A DNA stretch of 64,000 bases from contig NC_030859.1 of NCBI RefSeq assembly GCF_000208745.1, positions 5,334,014 through 5,398,013 on the forward strand, read 5' to 3'. This DNA is from Theobroma cacao. Taxonomy: Eukaryota > Streptophyta > Magnoliopsida > Malvales > Malvaceae. Positions 1-11,264 of this stretch are shown here, in pieces. Within the stretch, counting starts at the first letter, position 1, and each line of letters opens with the position of its first letter. The notes beneath the pieces are model-generated. The model worked only from the letters and a program-made list of their open reading frames with translations. It searched no databases and had not been told where the DNA came from. The position numbers and the translations under genes were made by a program.

Positions 1-660
1 GACGTTTGACATGGCTGAAGGCAGTGGAGAATACAACCCAATAGTGGGACCAAGCGTATGTTAGACAAGGGGTGCAAGTGGAAATATTTGGGTTATTTTA
101 TCATAGGCATGCTCATGTGACAAATTGGAAGCCTATGCTGAAAATCTTCCAAACTTGGAGTCTGCCTCGGGTAAGTGCATGCTCAATAAAGAACTAAGTG
201 ATGTTCCTTCTGTTTCCATTTTCTCCGAAACAAAATTCATAGAAATCGAGGTCCATCCTAGGGTACGACGAATGAGACATTCAGACATTGAAGTTTCAAT
301 TGATAAAATATTAAGTTTAGCCTCAGACAAAGCAGTGGACATGGGGGAAAATGATGAGGCTTCGGATGAAGATGCCATCTCGGTGAACTTTGCAACTAGT
401 TGGGAACGCGAAAGGTATTTCTAGTGCACTAATCCAAAAAAGAATCAAGAATTTTTTAGGTATCGCAGAATTCATTTTTGGTGTCAAATGTTAACTCTAG
501 GTGCGTCTCCGAAACGTTCTTATGCTCATGTAACTTGGAGGCTCGGTTCATTTCCCCTCCTTTTTCCTTTATATTTCGTAATTAATAAAATTTAACAGGG
601 TCGCTGGACCTTGCGTGTTTTTCCAGCATTAAAAAAAAATCCCTAATTAGGGATTCTAGA
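1..660. other. unassigned decayed sequence
   Basis: An open stretch of about 99 codons lies on the + strand at 125-424. It is rich in acidic and serine residues and I do not recognise it. The sequence before it is closed by stops in that frame. The position beside a gypsy LTR suggests the tail of an old retroelement, but no reverse transcriptase, integrase or zinc-knuckle motif is visible. Treat it as unassigned rather than as a gene. Confidence 0.25.
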
Positions 661-664
661 ACCC

Positions 665-728
665 TAAGCCTAATTCTCCAATTTATTGATTTAAGGTTAG
701 GGTTCTAAAATTGGAGATTAGCGATAGT
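665..728. repeat. left arm of an interrupted foldback repeat
   Basis: The sequence reading ATTTATTGATTTAAGGTTAG at about 680 is matched in reverse complement at about 2300-2350, on the other side of the solo LTR. The two arms were therefore probably one hairpin-forming repeat before the LTR inserted between them. The arms are imperfect but clearly alignable over about 50 bases. Confidence 0.6.
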
Positions 729-2269
729 TGATAACTCTATGATATAGAGTTATTTGAACTTAATTTTGATAGTAATTTAACTTAGTTCTTGTAGTAATAC
801 ATAGAAATTAATAGGTTTTATTTAATTATTTTAGGTTTGTTAATTTAGATGAGTCAATCTAATCTTACTTAATTTGGTGTTAATGTGATCAAGATAGGTT
901 GTTATTGATTTATTTGTGCTTTTGTAGGTTTAATGAAGGAAGACTTTTAATGGAAGAAGGAGAGCAATTTTGAGGTGCAGATTTTTACTACATATATTTC
1001 AGTATTTCGATCATAACTCTCTTTACATAACTCTAAATGAAATTATTCTTAAACCATTGGAAAGACAAGAGAAAAAGCTACAACTTTCATGTTTATCACT
1101 TTGCTTAGTTCGGCCTAAAAGGTGGTCAAAAATCTTGTCAAATTTGAAGCACTATAGTAGTTCTAGAGCAATTATGATTTCTGCTATTTAAATGGTCAAG
1201 GTCACGGCTTTGGAGGAACTAGGCTGTAGCCCACATAATCTAATAAGGAAATCCTGATTGGAATTGACTTTTTTCTTCACCCAACTTGGCCTAACTTCAA
1301 AGCCCTATAAAAACAACATTTTAGAGGATTTTGAAGAGAGAACGTAACACTAGATTGAAAACTCAGAATCAAGCCGCAAAGTAATTGAAGTTGAGAAGAA
1401 TTTGAAGGATTTAAGGAGATTTGGAGATCAAGATTATAATTCTTGGTTTTTGCTATCTTTTTGTTATTCTCTTATTTTCTTGATTTTGTTTTTAATGTTT
1501 AAACCTTATTTGATGATGATATATGACTTGATGGGGAACTAATTCATTTATCTAAGATTATGATTGAACTCAATACGTAGTCTAATGTATTTATTTCTCT
1601 TTTGCTTATGTTTTATAGATTTAAGTTGTTTATTTTATTTTGTTCTTAATGCTTTTAGTTGACTGGCCATCAATTAGATTGAATTGGAAACCTAGGTTAA
1701 ACCTTGACGAAGGAGATTTAGGTAGACCTTGAATAGAATAGCGTATGATTGAATGCATTTAGTTGATTAGGTAGTTTGATTTGCATATAGGGTAGACATA
1801 CATCTAGAAACCATACATAGCTAGGATTACAGCACGAACTTAATGAATCTTTTTTCAATTAAATTTGCATAGACATATAGTTAATTAATTGGGAGAGGTA
1901 TTTTTATGAGAAATTCAACATAGACTTATAAATAATTTAGGACTCTAGGTTAATAACTTAATCCATTAAACTAAGTTAAGAGAGAGAGAGACAATAATCA
2001 GATGAAGTATTGTAGGACATCACAATCTTAGGTTTGGTAGTCACTCAGATTTAATAAAATAAATTTGCTAATAGATTTTAGATTAGTTTTATTTTTAGTT
2101 TATTAGTTTATTAGTTTTAGATTATAATTTTACTTGTTTGAATAAGATTAGGGTGTGTCAATTTTAGTATTTAATAATAGGAATTAAAACAATTCTCTGT
2201 GAAAACGATACTCTACTTTATCATTATATTACTTGTTAACGATACATGCACTTGCGTTAGAAATCAACA
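729..2269 (+). mobile_element. solo LTR, gypsy-like family A
   Basis: This 1541-bp repeat begins TGATAACTC and ends AAATCAACA, the TG...CA ends of an LTR. It is flanked by near-identical 5-bp sequences (ATAGT at 724-728, ATAAT at 2270-2274), as expected of an aged target duplication. No primer-binding site or coding remnant adjoins it, so it is probably a solo LTR left by LTR-LTR recombination. The same family occurs in reverse orientation at 21217-22717, where a polypurine tract adjoins it and fixes the strand of the family. Ty3/gypsy assignment rests on that tract and on resemblance to widespread plant gypsy LTRs. The family name was not checked. Confidence 0.75.
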
Positions 2270-2274
2270 ATAAT

Positions 2275-2700
2275 AATGTTCGTGTTCAAGTAACCCAAAC
2301 ACTATCCTAAATCCCCAATTCCAAAACCTTAACCTTAAATCAATAAATTAGATTGAACCTGAACCCAAACACTATCCCTAAATCCCCAATTCCAGAACTA
2401 AACCCTAATTCCCTAATTTAGGGCTTTAAGGTTATGGTTTGGGTTACAACCCAACCCTCAACCCATACTCTAATCCAAATCCGTTCCTAAACCTTAACCA
2501 CATTAGTAAGAGACAACAACCCTAAATCACAAAACCCCGTTCTTGCGCATGAGGACCATATTAGTAAAAGACAACCCTAAACACAAAAACCCATTCTTGA
2601 ACCCTCACCACATCAGCAAAAACAACATCCTTAAACCATAAAACCCTAACCTTAACCCTAGGCACAACAACAAAACATACCAATGTTTGACTATTGATGA
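2275..2700. repeat. right foldback arm and CCCTAA-like degenerate repeats
   Basis: Positions about 2288-2352 are the reverse complement of the left arm at 665-728. A direct near-repeat of the same block follows at about 2355-2420 (both contain CCCAAACACTATCC). Downstream to about 2700 the strand is rich in irregular ACCCTAAA, AACCTTAACC and similar words. These resemble telomere-type units, but they are too irregular and interspersed to be a telomeric array. Confidence 0.5.
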
Positions 2701-4018
2701 ACCCTAATCCTTCACTTTATCGATTTGGGTCGGGGTTTAAAGGGTTTGAAACAAAAGTCTAGTTTAATGCTATTTCATTGTAGGATGAACTTTTAATTAG
2801 AGTAGAAGGTTAAAAAACCTTAATTAATTGATGAAAAAGAGAATAAAGAAAAGAGAGAAAAGGAGAACGAAGAGAGAAAGAGAGCAGTTCAAAGGATGAT
2901 TAGGAAACACTGACACGTGATTAAGCTTTGTTTATGCATACGCAATTTCAACATGTCACATTTTTCGTTAATGTCATTTACATGCATGGGGCGAACTGTC
3001 TCTTTTAAATACTAATAGACCTGTATGAAATTATAGGCAAAACTTAGAGGGGTTAAGGCATTTTATCCATATTTTAATTATAAAATATAAAAAATTAACA
3101 TTTCAAATTAAATAATCACATTTAAATTATAAATTTTTAATATTTTAAAAAACTAAAAATAGAGAAAATAAATTAAAAATAATAATTATATTAAAGTTTT
3201 AACCAAAATTTATTAATATTTGTAATAAATTATAAAAATTTATATTTTTAAATTAAAAATCATATATTATAATATATGGTAATTTTCCCTTTTATCACTA
3301 TTTTTTTTGGTTAGTCCAAAGCAATTTTTGCAAATCAAACATTGGAAGTCAGAACAATAATTCTATTTTATGAACCAAACTACATATTAGCTATTTCAAT
3401 CCTATTTTATTCCTATGGAATAGCAATTCAATTCTCCCTCTTTGCCATTCCACAAGCCAAACATTTCTTTGATTTGACTAAAATTTTTATACGAATCTTT
3501 GTTCAAAAAAAAATGTTCATAATGTATTAAAAAAAACTACAATAGCTTTGATAAACTTAATTTATTTGAAAATATGCTAATTTAATTTTAATAAATAAAA
3601 AAATCAATTTTATTAAATAAAAAATTTTTAGATGAAAGAAAGAAATAAAATAAAATAATTTTGTATTAATTAAAAATAATAAAATTTATTAAATCAAGAG
3701 AAAAAATGAAACCAAATGAAAAAGATAAATATGAAAAAAAAATATAAATATCCTTATAACTTATGAATTATTGAAGGGCAAAGTGAAAAAATATATATAA
3801 AAAAATCTTTAATTGATTATTACAAATTAGCACTTTTTGAAGAAATTTGAATTTGTTACATGAATAACCCAAATGGACTTCCTACATAAATTAAAATTTT
3901 TAAAATTTTAAGAATTAAACAATTAACTTATACTTTTATAATAGCTTTCTCATTAGTTGGGCCTAGTTGGGCTAAACATCCACTTAATTTGAATATATTA
4001 AATAACATAGTATATCTA
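2701..4018. other. AT-rich intergenic sequence, no gene seen
   Basis: No supported coding region. Very AT-rich from about 3060 to 4000, with runs of short A/T words that give chance inverted matches. The stretch at 3310-3480 has CCAAAC-type words like those in small hAT-type elements, but I could not pair clean ends. Confidence 0.4.
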
Positions 4019-4528
4019 TTATGAGTCAAAACTTAAGTCCAACCTCGTGCGGGCTTAAGCTCAAAAAATAAATTTAAACAAGTTTATAAATTTCGAGCCC
4101 ACGTTTTCAACCCAAAAGACATGCCTGGTAGGTGGTGGAAAGTCCATGTTTATATACCCAAGACCTACCCCATCTCTTATTGATGTGGGATTCGTGACAT
4201 TCTACTTTACGTAATTGTGCAACGCCCTCGTTGCTTTAACACTTTACACATAGAGGAAAGGGACTCTTACATCAGTCTGGATCTACCTCGACCTTTGTAT
4301 ATCTTATGGGGGGCCACATTAGTGTAGATCCGGATATGCTCTAATACCATTTATCATGGCCTGAAACTTAAACCCAACCCCGTTCAGCCTTAAGCTTTTA
4401 AAATAGAGCTTAAGTAGGCTTATAAATCATGAGCCCACGTCTTAAAAGACATGCTTGATAGGTGGTGGAAGGTCCATATTTATATACCCAAGACCACCCC
4501 ATCTCTTATTGATGTGGGATTCTTAACC
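4019..4528 (-). mobile_element. TRIM-like miniature LTR retrotransposon
   Basis: Two direct repeats of about 180 bp (4019-4199 and 4352-4528) flank only about 150 bp of non-coding sequence. Each ends in the word TTATTGATGTGGGATTC. Read on the minus strand, the LTR starts TGTCACGAATCCCACATC. Directly after the upstream LTR comes TGGTATTAGAGC (4349-4338), one mismatch from the TGGTATCAGAGC primer-binding site for initiator methionine tRNA. Two LTRs, a primer site and no coding capacity fit a terminal-repeat retrotransposon in miniature. The LTR start resembles Cassandra-type elements, but I do not see the 5S rRNA-like segment that defines Cassandra. Confidence 0.7.
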
Positions 4529-6935
4529 ATATCACTCAATCAAAAAATTTTATTAAAAAATAAACTATCAAGGTTATTTATTTTTTATCAACCTAAAAAC
4601 AAGTTCAAATAATAATTGTCGCATATTTAGATACTTTCTTTTTTAATTCTAAAATGATAAAGAGATAATAAGTATAATGGTTATGAGAAGTTCAAATAAA
4701 AGTATATAACGCTTAAAATTTTTATTTTTAAGTTGAAATTATTTTCACCCACAATTATTATTATGTCTTCCTTATTCAAATTCTAGGTTGATAAATTATT
4801 TTTGTGATTAAGAATATGCCATTATCCTATGACTTAACATATTGTCATTATATTTTAATTTTATAGAATTTTGCTAGTATATTTTCAATTTCCTTGAATT
4901 TTGGACAAAAATAATAAAACTAAAATATTTCACAGAATATTCTATTAATACAAGTGACAAATTTTTGTTGATTTTGTCCCAAAATGAATAAAATTGAAAA
5001 TATAATGATAAAATTTAATAAAATTAAAACACAATGACAAAATTCAATACTAACTCAAAAGTATAGTGATAACGAGGTGAGACAATTGTTTTCTTGATTA
5101 AAACTTGATCCAACCAACACCAAGTTATTATTATTAACACCTGAAAGTGGCTCGAAAGATATATAACATGTATCCACTTTGGCCAAACCTCATAATTTAG
5201 TTTGAAGGAATTGATAGATGTAGGAAGGATTGCTCTAGATAGCACATCTTAGTCTTTTGCTCTTACTGCTTGAGAATTCATCTTAATTACATATAAATGA
5301 AATATATTATCAAGTTAATCTCTTAAAAAAAACATATTAAATAATATAATATATATAATATAAAATTAAATAATTATAAAATATATCATTTTTATGGATG
5401 CCCCATAAGTAGGGCTGGTAAGGTGAAGCACCACAAGCCCATCCCCAAATATTTTAAAGCTAAAAACCTAATTCAATCCAACCTTAATTTTCAAACAAAA
5501 AACATGCTTATATCATATTGGGAATGATTAAACCTATTAGATATGGATCCCTTAAAGTTTGTAGTAGATGTGTCCAAGGGTCGAGCTAACAATTAGGTTT
5601 GAAGGTCTTAGTTTTACTTGGGTCAGGCCCTATGTCATGAGCTTGGAACTTTAGTCAAGATTCGTGTGGCACTTAAATACCATTTGTAAAGACTAAGTAA
5701 GATTAACTGTAATTGTGATGTCAAGCGTGAACTAAAGAAAAATATATGCGAGAAATGAAGTGTATTATTCCCCACTGCCTAATAGACTTCTGTCGACTAT
5801 TGGCGTGTTTTTTCTTGATACTTACAATGAAATTAAAATCCTAAATCTAAGAGAATTCTAAACTTACTTGAAGTGCAAGTACAGTAAATAACATAAAAGG
5901 AAAGTATAAATAAGGTAAGTGTTCTATGCCCAATAGAACACTATTAGTCTAAAATCCTAAACTAACTTAGCCACCACTTTTGTTGGCAACATTACACAAG
6001 AAGTCCAACCCTAGTCGACAATCCATATGTGCTGTTACATCTTGAACCTGAGATTTTTGGGATATAACAGATGCCACATACTCATGAGACAAATCTCTTA
6101 AGCATGTAAGGCAACAAACTCATATTAAACCAAATGTAATATATTCAAAGTCTCCAAATTTTACACTTGAAAAAATCCCAAATCTTCAAATATAAAATAC
6201 ATATTATTCTCCAAAAAATACAAATTCTCATCTAGTTAACTTCTCTTTACAAGCTAAATCCATTTACTTACATCAAAACTTATAAATGTCAAAGGGCAAA
6301 TGTAACTTTGGCTAACTAAAACTCTTGCCAAGCCAATCTAATTCCCAAACATGCAAAAATGTCGAAATTTGTAAAAATGGTAAAGATTATGAGAATGAGT
6401 ACAACCATATATACATACATTGATCAAAAATCAAATTCTAGAAACAAAATCGAAATCATATTCTAAAAATCAGCATAGAGATCATATTTGCTAACATATT
6501 TTAGCATGCTCACCCGATTTAATAAACCATAGGACCAACTATCATATACCAAGTACAAATTCACATTGAGGCTAATTTTTAGGTTGTGAAAACACTGAAG
6601 GGATATCAATCACTTACTTGATTCGCTAAAATCCAAAACCAAAGGACAAAGAATCAAAATCCTCTTGAAGCCTATTAATTCAAAATATTTTAAACTAGAA
6701 ACCAACATTGCTAACTTATCAGAATGAACTGTGACTCCCCTATTGGCCGTTTTAAGGCATTTAGGGTGTGGCACCTCTTTCGCTAACCAAAATTAATTTT
6801 GCTTAAAAATTAAAATTGATTTTCTTTAATAATGTATAAATACATAAAAGATTTAAAACTTAAGAACTCATAGGTTAAAATACAAAATCAGTAACAAATA
6901 TAAAGTTTGATGGAAATGTTTCAAATGCTAATTAA
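4529..6935. other. AT-rich intergenic sequence with decayed repeat fragments
   Basis: No gene is supportable. The stretch 5560-6100 and the block near 6720-6800 (a CCCCTATTGG word and a GTGTGGCACC word) look like old LTR remains because of their base composition and their position beside known gypsy fragments. No paired ends could be found. Confidence 0.35.
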
Positions 6936-6940
6936 AACTT

Positions 6941-8310
6941 TGTTGGTCCTGTTTGAGTGCTAGATGGGGTGAATAGCACTAAAAATTTTCTACTCAGCCC
7001 TATAGAGTTGGAAGAGGACTTAATCAACTAGATGAAGGGAAGGACTAGAACTTGTTAAAATTATAAGACACCAAGTAAGGAAGGGTAAAAAGAAGTGGAC
7101 AATGCAAGAGTATTTATAGTGGTTCGATCCCTTTGCCCTACATCCACTACCTTGATCTCCCAATCAAGAATTTTCAAACCAACTTCACTAAACTAGTGGA
7201 ATTAATAGCTTTCACCAAGATTTTACAAGATGAGCTTCTAACTCAAGCTCTAATCCCTCACAACAAGCTTTAAAGTGCTTCCCACATACTAATTTCCCCA
7301 TAAAAAGAAGTATAACTGAGTACCTTTACAAGTCTGGACAAATTTCAATCAAGCTCAAACACTTTTTCTGGATTTAGAATGAAGAACAAGTTTTTTGGTG
7401 AATATTTGGCTTTTTGCTTAAAGTAGCTCTTTTTTTTTTTCAAATCTACCTTCTTTAATCGTTAAAGCTTCCTTTTATACATAGGGAATCAGATTTTTCT
7501 ATTAGAAACAGTTTTTAGCCACTAGAAACAACTCTAATGCACTTCTAGCTATTATTTTGTCCTCTAACGTTTAAATTCAAAAAGACAAATAGACTTTGGC
7601 TAACTGGTTACAAGCAGCTCTAACCGATTACAGCTTTTCTGCCTTGCACTATCCTGCTATTGTGTTCTCTGCTCTAATCAATTACAAGAGACTCTAACTG
7701 ATTAAGAGTTCTCTATCTTCAGACTTTTCTTCTTCAGCAGGCTTCTTCTAATTGGTTATGGCAAGCTCTAACTGATTACAAACTTTATGTTTTTCACTTC
7801 TCTTCACAGCAATCTTCCTTTAATTGGTTAGCTCTTCCCTTAACCGATTGAAGCTTTTCTTCCTTCAACCATAACCGTTTAAAACCAACTTTAATTTACT
7901 AAAAGATCTTCAAATTTTGAACTTCTCCATTTTGGCTCCCTTCAATGGTCAACAATATTTTCAAACTTATTTTTGACCCTTGAAGATACAAGGACCTTGT
8001 GCTCTAATTGATTAACCAGACCTCTTAACCGATTAACATATTTCTATTTTGCTTCAACTTATCACACAATCATGCCTTGGTTGATTAAGGTCCCTTGATA
8101 ATCAATTACTAAGGTTCTGGTTTTGTTCATTCTTTGCTCTTTCCTTATTAACTGATTAACTCTTCATTAAACTTAGAAAGCTCCTTATCTTGCTTTTAAT
8201 TAACAACTTTATTAGGGGTATTAAATTAAATTCTGCACACTTAAATAGTGAAGTTAGACACTAATGAATGAGAAATGTTTTGTTATCATAAAAAACATAT
8301 GGAGTCAACA
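6941..8310 (+). mobile_element. solo LTR, family C, with 5-bp target duplication
   Basis: A 1370-bp repeat begins TGTTGGTCC and ends GGAGTCAACA, so its ends are the inverted pair TGTTG/CAACA. It is bounded by identical 5-bp sequences AACTT at 6936-6940 and 8311-8315. These are the marks of a solo LTR. Its right two thirds contain roughly fourteen variants of a short motif like TAACCGATTA or its complement, in both orientations. A truncated relative on the minus strand lies at 23048-23885. No internal coding region is attached, so the superfamily cannot be told. Confidence 0.85.
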
Positions 8311-8315
8311 AACTT

Positions 8316-9352
8316 GACTCTTAAATATTATTAACGAATTTTTTTTCAAAATTTGCTAATTCAAAAATAATTTTTCATATATATATTTATTCATAAAAAA
8401 TTAAATAAAATTTAAATAGCTTAAATTTCTGAAGTTTCTATTGAAATAGGTCAATATAGATCAAAAATAATTTTTGAAATAATTAAAAATAAATTTTCAT
8501 TAATTTTGAAATTACAGATTTTTATGATCATTTGGCTTATTTCAAGCACTTATAACTTACAACCTAACTTGAAACCAGAGTTGTACTAAGTATTAAATTG
8601 AAGCTTATATAACATACTTTAAATCCCAAATTCATTTCAGAAACAAAAAGGCATCAAAAACACAATTTTCAGAAGCTAAAATTTATAAAACCATCACAAT
8701 TTCTAGATTCAATGAGCCTACTTTAAGGCTTCAATTCTCTTAATATAGAAAGCCCCTAACCCATTAACACCAAATTAAATAGCACATTTCATACTACAAA
8801 AGCTCTTAAAGAAATGACTCAAAATGTTACTAGAATGTGGAGTTTCGATGACCCTAAGTTGGGTTGTCAAAATTATTAAAAACGGGTTTCTAATCAACTT
8901 AAAAAATTCAAATATTCCTAACCACAAAGCCAAACGAGATGTTACAGAAACCCTTAGAAAGATCTTTTCAAGACCCTTCCATTGGTACCCATCAAGCTAT
9001 TGGAAAGTCATCAGAATAGAACCAAATTTAAAAGAAAGTTGAAGAAAGATAAACTAATCTTAGGGTTTTTGTGCAAAACTAAGCAAAATACAAGGGTTTC
9101 ATAATATAAACACATAATCTTACCTTAATTCTTCCATTAAAGTGCTTTTCTCTCAATTTCTAGCTTTCATTTCTTTACTAGGTTTTTACTTAAAAGAAAC
9201 CAACTTTGACTTTTTTTAAATGAAACTGACTACTGTTGTTTAATTAACCTATTTAAACCAACCCTAAAATAATAATTTTCTAATAAACCCTTAAAATAAA
9301 AATATTCTATTATAAGTCCAACTATTTATAAAGTAATTAAATAAAAGCCATA
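8316..9352 (-). mobile_element. probable gypsy LTR remainder, left of the MULE
   Basis: Joining this segment across the Mutator-like element to 20218-20461 gives one continuous non-coding stretch, which the 9-bp target duplication shows was once contiguous. On the minus strand it begins at 20461 with TGTCATGGCTC, just after a GTGGGGGAGAA polypurine tract. This segment would therefore be the downstream part of the same LTR. It contains TTTATAAATAG (minus strand, near 9325), a plausible TATA element. The far end of the LTR was not located; solo LTR C may interrupt it. Confidence 0.45.
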
Positions 9353-9361
9353 TTTGTTAAA
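9353..9361. repeat. 9-bp target site duplication, left copy
   Basis: TTTGTTAAA stands immediately before the element's first base. The identical 9 bases stand at 20209-20217, immediately after its last base. Nine base pairs is the usual Mutator target duplication length. Confidence 0.92.
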
Positions 9362-9466
9362 GGGGAAATTTTTTTTAGCCTTAAAAGTAATGTGTTTTTG
9401 GAAATATACCTCCAGATAATTTTAACTGTTTTTAGCCACCAGAATAGATTTTGGGACAAAAATGCC
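9362..9466 (+). repeat. left terminal inverted repeat of the MULE
   Basis: Aligns by eye to the reverse complement of 20100-20208 at roughly two thirds identity with small gaps. The best-kept blocks are the outer GGAAATT, a shared CTGTTT(T/C)TAGCCA and the inner AAAATGCC. The element's first base is set by the target duplication. Confidence 0.85.
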
Positions 9467-9796
9467 AATAGCCATCTTCGTTGACGCGCACTCTCAAACA
9501 GGAGAAAAATGAAAAAATAAATATGCAAAAAATTTACAAACATCTAATTTTGTGCAAAACATCCATTTTTTTTTTTTGTGAAGCTTGTGCAAAACAAACT
9601 AATGTTGCATGAGATGGTTTTTCAGATATTTCGGACATGGCGTTCAGATAATAGGAGAAGAGCTGAACGAGGAATCGGTCATGATGAATCGAAAGCTTGA
9701 AGAACGATGTGAAACCAGAAATCCCTGATATGGTGGTGAATCTAAAGGAGAAAGATGTGAATCCGAAGCAGAAAATGGTAGTACTACGAAATGCCA

Positions 9797-10440
9797 TATG
9801 TGACACATCTGTGTGACGGCAGGGTTTAGAGTTTGTAAAATGGCATGGTGAGAATATGTGATACGGCATGGTGGGAATGTGTGACATAGCATGGTGAGAA
9901 TGTGTGATACGTCATGGTGAGAATATATGGCACGATTGTGACACGACAGGGTATAAAGTTTGTGACACGGCATGGTGGAAATGTGTGACACGTCATGGTG
10001 AGAATATGTGACACGGCTATGACACGACAGGGTATAGAGTTTGTGACATGGCATGGTGGGAATGTGTGACACGTTATGGTGAGAATATGTGACACAGCTC
10101 TAACATGGCAAGGTTTAGAGTATGTGACACGCCATTGAGGGAATCTGTGACACGTCAAGGAAGGAATCTGTGACACGATAAGGTGATAATGTGTGAGACA
10201 GCACGGTGAGAATATGTGACACAGGTGTGACACAATAGGGTTTAGAGTGTGTGACACGCCATGGTCAGAACGTGTGACACGACAGGGTTACGATGTGTGA
10301 AACGGCACGGTGATAATGTGTGACACGGTTGTGACATGACAGGGTTTAGAGTGTGTGACACGCCATGGAAGAAATCTTTGACATGGTAGGGTTCAGAGTT
10401 TGTGACAGGCCATGGAGGAAACCGTTTGGACTTCCACTGA
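9797..10440. repeat. minisatellite of about 24-bp units (GTGACACGGCATGG)
   Basis: About 25 imperfect units of the type GTGACACGGCATGGTGGGAAT run head to tail. A longer-order pattern is visible: a GACAGGGTTTAGAGT-containing unit recurs roughly every 80-110 bases. All minus-strand frames stay open over long parts of it because the units lack minus-strand stops, giving His/Ser/Cys-rich nonsense. I regard this as non-coding. It lies between the left TIR and the Ulp1 remnant. Confidence 0.85.
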
Positions 10441-10779
10441 ATGAATGAAATGAATATAAAAGGCCATTTCATTTTAATTAAATATTTTTATGAAATCGTA
10501 AATGTCTGTGTGAAAGAAGTAAGAGAGTTTCATTCATTCCTCATTCTGAAAGGAAGCAAAAAGTTTGACTTCGTTCTTTGCAAGCTTAACTACATCACAG
10601 CAACAATGTCGATTATCAGTGAAGAAATCAGTTAATCTAAAATTAAAACTTTCTTCTGTTCGTTGATTTTTTGTTGTGTTGGTTTGATATGTTGGTGTTT
10701 TTTGCAATTGTTATGCTTTACTTAAACTATTTTCTTCCTGGTTTTATGGTCGTACGAAAGTATTGAAGGGGGTCTGCGT

Positions 10780-11060
10780 CTGCATATGGCGTGTTATGGG
10801 TTAACTGGTTTTTTATGTTTTTAATGTGTCACGACTACAAACGGCATTTTGTGGGTTAATTAGTTTTTTGGGTTTTTAACTTGTCACAGCTATTCGTGAC
10901 GTGTTGTGAGTTAATTGGTTTTTTGGGTTTTTAGCGTGTCACGGCTGCATATGGTGTGTTGTGGGTTAACTAGTTTTTTGGGTTTTTAGCGTGTCACGAC
11001 TGTTCATGGCGTGTTGTGGGTTAACTGGTTTTTAGGGCTTTTAACGTGTCACGGTTGTTC
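10780..11060. repeat. tandem array of about 60-bp units with GTGTCACG
   Basis: Four to five units of the form GTGTCACGACTGTTCATGGCG followed by TTGTGGGTTAACTGGTTTTTTGGG. The core GTGTCACG is the reverse complement of the GTGACACGG core of the neighbouring array, so the two arrays share a motif but not a unit. Confidence 0.8.
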
Positions 11061-11225
11061 GTGTAACGAGTCAATAATTACAGTGATTGACTTGTCACGA
11101 GACGCCATGGTTGGCATGTCACAACACTGATATGCATGGCGTGTCATGACATTTGACTTGATATGCATGGTGTGTAACAACATTTTACTTGATATGCATG
11201 ACGTGTAACAACATTTATTTCTTTC
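11060..11225 (+). repeat. subterminal inverted repeat, left copy
   Basis: Three to four units of GATATGCATGGCGTGTAACA with ACATTTGACTT spacers match the reverse complement of 19310-19470. A shared flank, AATTACAGTGATTG, is also present in both. This is a second inverted-repeat layer inside the terminal inverted repeats. Confidence 0.8.
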
Positions 11226-11264
11226 TTCAATATACCTTGTTGCACATTATGAGTTAACTCACTC

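Noticed and set aside
2280..2700. Interstitial telomere array
   Set aside because: CCCTAA-like words are irregular and mixed with other sequence; no run of exact CCCTAAA units.
7110..7145. tRNA-like B box (GGTTCGATCCC)
   Set aside because: No matching A box, no cloverleaf and no acceptor stem can be formed; it is part of the LTR.
9797..10440. CRISPR-like look of regular short repeats
   Set aside because: Units are contiguous variants with no unique spacers, and the DNA is plant nuclear.
9534..10472. Long overlapping minus-strand open frames rich in His, Ser, Cys and Pro
   Set aside because: They are open in several frames at once only because the 24-bp units lack stops; period and composition explain them fully.
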